Part shown: positions 61,380-64,000 of the stretch, piece after piece | Layout of the letters: each line of letters opens with the position of its first letter | Numbering within the stretch: position 1 is the stretch's first letter | Assembly: GCA_019683695.1 (NCBI GenBank) | Contig: JADGHX010000001.1 | Coordinates: 62,001 to 126,000, forward strand | DNA length: 64,000 bases | Reading direction: 5' to 3' | Source: Steroidobacteraceae bacterium | GTDB taxonomy: Bacteria; Pseudomonadota; Gammaproteobacteria; Steroidobacterales; Steroidobacteraceae | Translations under genes and position numbers: made by a program | The notes under the pieces: model-generated | The model's input: only the letters and a program-made list of their open reading frames with translations | Databases searched by the model: none | What the model was told of the DNA's origin: nothing

Positions 61380-64000
61380 CCGAAGCCGTTATTGCCAATT
61401 CGGGAGGAATGCTCTCCTCGCGCTACACGCTGCTCGAGAAGCTCGGGACCGGCGGCCAGGCCGAGGTCTGGCGCGCACGGGACGAAACGGCCGGCATCGA
61501 GGTGGCGCTCAAGATCCTGAGCCCGGCTCATGCCCATGACGAGGGCGCGTGGGCGGCGCTCGTGCGCGAGCACGCCATTGCGAGCAAGCTCGATCATCCG
61601 GCTATCCTCAAGGTGTACCCGCCCCATCGGGAGGGCGATTTCGTCGCGCTGCCCATGGAGCTGGCCTCCGGCGGCGATCTGCGGCGCCTGCGGGGCAAGA
61701 GCTATCTCGATGTCGTCCCCGTGCTCATCGACATTGCGCAGGGGCTCGAGTACGCGCACGAGCACGGCGTCATCCATCGCGATCTGAAGCCGGGCAATAT
61801 TCTTTTCGATGCGCGCGGGCGCGTGCGCATTGCGGATTTCGGCATCGCCGGCGTGCCGGGTGAGGTGCCGCCGGCGGGCACGCGGCCCGGGCTGTCTCCG
61901 TTCACCGCGAGCCCGGAGCAGTTGCGCGGCGAACCGCCGGCCATCTCGGATGACATCTATGGCCTCGGCGCGCTCGCGTACGAGCTGCTTTCCGGGTATC
62001 CGCCGTACTACCCGCGCTTCGAGGTGAAGCGCGTGCTGGAAGAGCCGGTGCCTGACCTGAAGCCGGCGCACATCATGCCCCGGCAGCTCGTCAGCACCGT
62101 GATGCGCATGCTCTCGAAGCGCGCCGCGCACCGGCCGCGCACGATGCGCGAAGTGATCGACGAGCTCGACGCAGCGCTCAACGACACGCTGGCGTTCGAG
62201 TTCGAGCCGGTGGACGAGCCTGACGGCCCGACCGCCGCCATGAAGCGGGATGCGGCCGTGATCGCCGCGGCGGAAGCCGCGCGACGCGGCAGTGCGTCCC
62301 CGGGGGCCTCCGCCGGTCCGGGCGTTCCCGCAAGCCGGGATCCCGGCGCCCCTGCGCCGGCCCCTCGCCTGGAAGCCCCCGGCGTGCCGTACGGATCGAA
62401 TACGGTCCGTCCGGTTGCGTATGCGCCCACATTTGACGCGTCGGAGAAACAATCCAGGCCAGCAATCGCGCGATCCGTGGAGAACCCGCGGAGCCGGCCC
62501 GGCAAGCCGGCGAGTGCGGGGATCTCGCCACCGCCCGCGACCTACGGGGCCACGTACGGGCTCGATTCCCCCACGATCCCCGGCTTCCAGCCGGAGGAGT
62601 CCGCGCCCGCCGTCATGGACATGGCGCCCCCACCGTCCGATCCGCCCATCCTGGCGGAACGACGGGGCGAGAACGGCAGTGTGCTCGCGGCCGCTGCGGA
62701 AGCCGTGCGCGAGGAAGCCCCTCATCTCGTGGCTGCCCGCGCGGTGCCCACGTACTGGGATCAGGCGCGTCTGCGCGCACAGCCCTCCATGCAGTACCTG
62801 CGCACCCGAGGGCAACGTCGGCGCAGCTGGCCCTGGGTGGTGCTGAGTGCGCTCGTTGCGGGGGCGGCGGTCGTGTTTGTCGTGCTGCCGAAGTATGGCG
62901 TGCCGAATCTTCCGTTTGATACGGAAGCCCTGCGCGCCCGCGTGCTTGATTCCCTGCCCCGGCCCGCCGCCCCAACCGAGGCGCCAGCGGAAAAGGGCTC
63001 GGAAAGCACCGCGGCGAAGGTCAAGGCGGCCGGCGAAAAGCCTGCGGCAATGGCTAGCGCGAATGTGCCGGCGCCACGCGCGGGAAGTGCCGAACCCGAG
63101 GATGCGAAAGCTCGAGCCGAGCGTGAGGAACGCCTGAAACAGGCGCGTGCCACGTACCAGCAGCGCCTGGACGCACTCGAGGCGCGCGGCGCGGGTGTGT
63201 GGGGCGGCGCCGACTTCGCCACGGCCAAGACACGCGCGGCGGAATCTGTCGGGGCGCACGATGCCGGCAGCATTGAGCTCGCGGAGCAGCGTTTGAACGA
63301 GGCCCTGCGTCTGCTCGGCGTGGTCGAATCACGCGCCAGCCAGACGCTCGCCAATCAGCTCGCGGCGGGCGAGCGGGCCCTCGCCGCCGGTCAGGCCGAA
63401 GTGGCTCGACAGGCGTTCGAATCCGCACGTCGCATCGATCCCGACAACGCCCGCGCGAGGGAAGGGCTGCAGCGCGTTCGCAATCTCGGCGGCGTGCTGC
63501 CGCTGCTCGCCGATGCCGAGAATGCGGAAGCGGAAAAGGACTGGTCGCGGGCCGTGCAGGACTACAGTCAGGCGCTGTCGCTGGACCCGGGAAATACCAG
63601 AGCACGCGCCGGGCTCAATCGCGCGAATGCTGCGCTCGGCGAAGACACTTACGCGAAAGCCGTCGGCGCGGGATTCGCGGCGCTCGGCGTGGGCCGGCTC
63701 GAGGAGGCGCGCGAGGCGTTCGAGAAAGCACGCCGCATTCGTCCGAATGGCGAGGAGGCGCGCAACGGCCTCTCGCAAGTGAATGCAGCGCTGCGGGCTC
63801 GTGGGTTTGCCAGTGCCCGGCAGCGCGCCGTCGCGCTCGAAGCCGAGGAGCGCTGGGCCGATGCCGTGAAGGCGTACGACGAGGCGCTGAAGATCGATCC
63901 GTCCCTGGTCTTCGCGCAGCAGGGGCGCGCTCGCGCCCAGGCTCGGGCGGATCTCGCGGAGCGACTGCAGTCGCTGATCGATCGGCCGGAGCGTCTGGCG
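61376..64000 (+). CDS. Transmembrane Ser/Thr protein kinase with TPR-like outer region, cut by window edge
   Basis: At least 875 residues visible. The kinase domain (about 16-275) has the glycine loop GTGGQAEVW (24-32), catalytic Lys46 (VALKIL), HRDLKPGN (134-141, Asp136, Asn141) and DFG (154-156), so it should be active. A Pro/Ala/Ser-rich juxtamembrane region (about 290-480) leads to one membrane helix (about 485-505, WVVLSALVAGAAVVFVV). Outside, a coiled segment and repeats with TPR-like spacing follow (GQAEVARQAFESARRIDPDN, then EKDWSRAVQDYSQALSLDPG). The repeats presumably sense envelope partners such as the three lipoproteins upstream, whose last gene overlaps this one. Confidence 0.92.
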   Translation, partial: MTEAVIANSGGMLSSRYTLLEKLGTGGQAEVWRARDETAGIEVALKILSPAHAHDEGAWAALVREHAIASKLDHPAILKVYPPHREGDFVALPMELASGGDLRRLRGKSYLDVVPVLIDIAQGLEYAHEHGVIHRDLKPGNILFDARGRVRIADFGIAGVPGEVPPAGTRPGLSPFTASPEQLRGEPPAISDDIYGLGALAYELLSGYPPYYPRFEVKRVLEEPVPDLKPAHIMPRQLVSTVMRMLSKRAAHRPRTMREVIDELDAALNDTLAFEFEPVDEPDGPTAAMKRDAAVIAAAEAARRGSASPGASAGPGVPASRDPGAPAPAPRLEAPGVPYGSNTVRPVAYAPTFDASEKQSRPAIARSVENPRSRPGKPASAGISPPPATYGATYGLDSPTIPGFQPEESAPAVMDMAPPPSDPPILAERRGENGSVLAAAAEAVREEAPHLVAARAVPTYWDQARLRAQPSMQYLRTRGQRRRSWPWVVLSALVAGAAVVFVVLPKYGVPNLPFDTEALRARVLDSLPRPAAPTEAPAEKGSESTAAKVKAAGEKPAAMASANVPAPRAGSAEPEDAKARAEREERLKQARATYQQRLDALEARGAGVWGGADFATAKTRAAESVGAHDAGSIELAEQRLNEALRLLGVVESRASQTLANQLAAGERALAAGQAEVARQAFESARRIDPDNARAREGLQRVRNLGGVLPLLADAENAEAEKDWSRAVQDYSQALSLDPGNTRARAGLNRANAALGEDTYAKAVGAGFAALGVGRLEEAREAFEKARRIRPNGEEARNGLSQVNAALRARGFASARQRAVALEAEERWADAVKAYDEALKIDPSLVFAQQGRARAQARADLAERLQSLIDRPERLA

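Overview
High-GC window (roughly two-thirds G+C by eye) with dense gene packing. It looks like a gammaproteobacterial chromosome near the Xanthomonadales/Nevskiales/Steroidobacterales group. The reasons are the acyl-ornithine carbamoyltransferase route to arginine under an ArgR repressor, TamA-TamB, an IlvI/IlvH pair, a GlyGly-CTERM-like protease tail, a sigma-54/NtrC-type glnK promoter and a PA0069-type radical SAM gene. That placement is inference; no rRNA, tRNA, phage, IS or CRISPR was recognised.

1-6.75 kb (minus strand): an arginine operon read as argR-argG-[99 bp]-P-loop protein-argC-argD-acylornithine carbamoyltransferase-argB, running off the left edge. Three junctions overlap or nearly touch, and argR is preceded by two palindromic ARG-box-like sites 21 bp apart. 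The P-loop protein is not a recognised arginine enzyme. 6.8-12.4 kb: tamA-tamB. 12.9-15.9 kb: an NRDE protein, nudC and an aldo/keto reductase. 16.5-18.0 kb: a divergent pair that I read as FlhC-like and FlhD-like regulators, with no flagellar genes nearby and a dyad between them. 18.2-24.2 kb: a small HNH protein, pyruvate carboxylase, and two tandem isoaspartyl peptidases, one exported and one cytosolic. 24.3-27.7 kb: a secreted reprolysin-like protease, about 1.3 kb of non-coding DNA with a degenerate ~40-bp tandem array, then glnK with NtrC-like sites and a -24/-12 promoter.

27.8-35.5 kb: a 2Fe-2S protein, an ilvI-gloA-EamA transporter operon, ilvH on the opposite strand, a 69-residue coiled-coil protein, a quinone oxidoreductase and an EAL protein. 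35.7-47.7 kb: an S9 peptidase, a VOC protein with a histone-H1-like tail, a small lipoprotein, a hydrolase-fold protein lacking the usual nucleophile, an FHA/coiled-coil protein, a nucleotidyltransferase, a metallophosphoesterase, ilvA and small membrane proteins.

47.8-64 kb: a TorF-type porin; an ECF sigma/anti-sigma/S8 protease operon in which the anti-sigma's outer domain resembles a protease propeptide; a DUF885 lipoprotein; a hybrid histidine kinase; an MFS exporter; a radical SAM protein; and finally three lipoproteins in line with a transmembrane Ser/Thr kinase carrying TPR-like repeats (cut by the right edge). The best candidates for undescribed biology are the divergent FlhC/FlhD-like pair, the lipoprotein-kinase operon, the P-loop protein in the arginine operon and the sigma/anti-sigma/protease unit.
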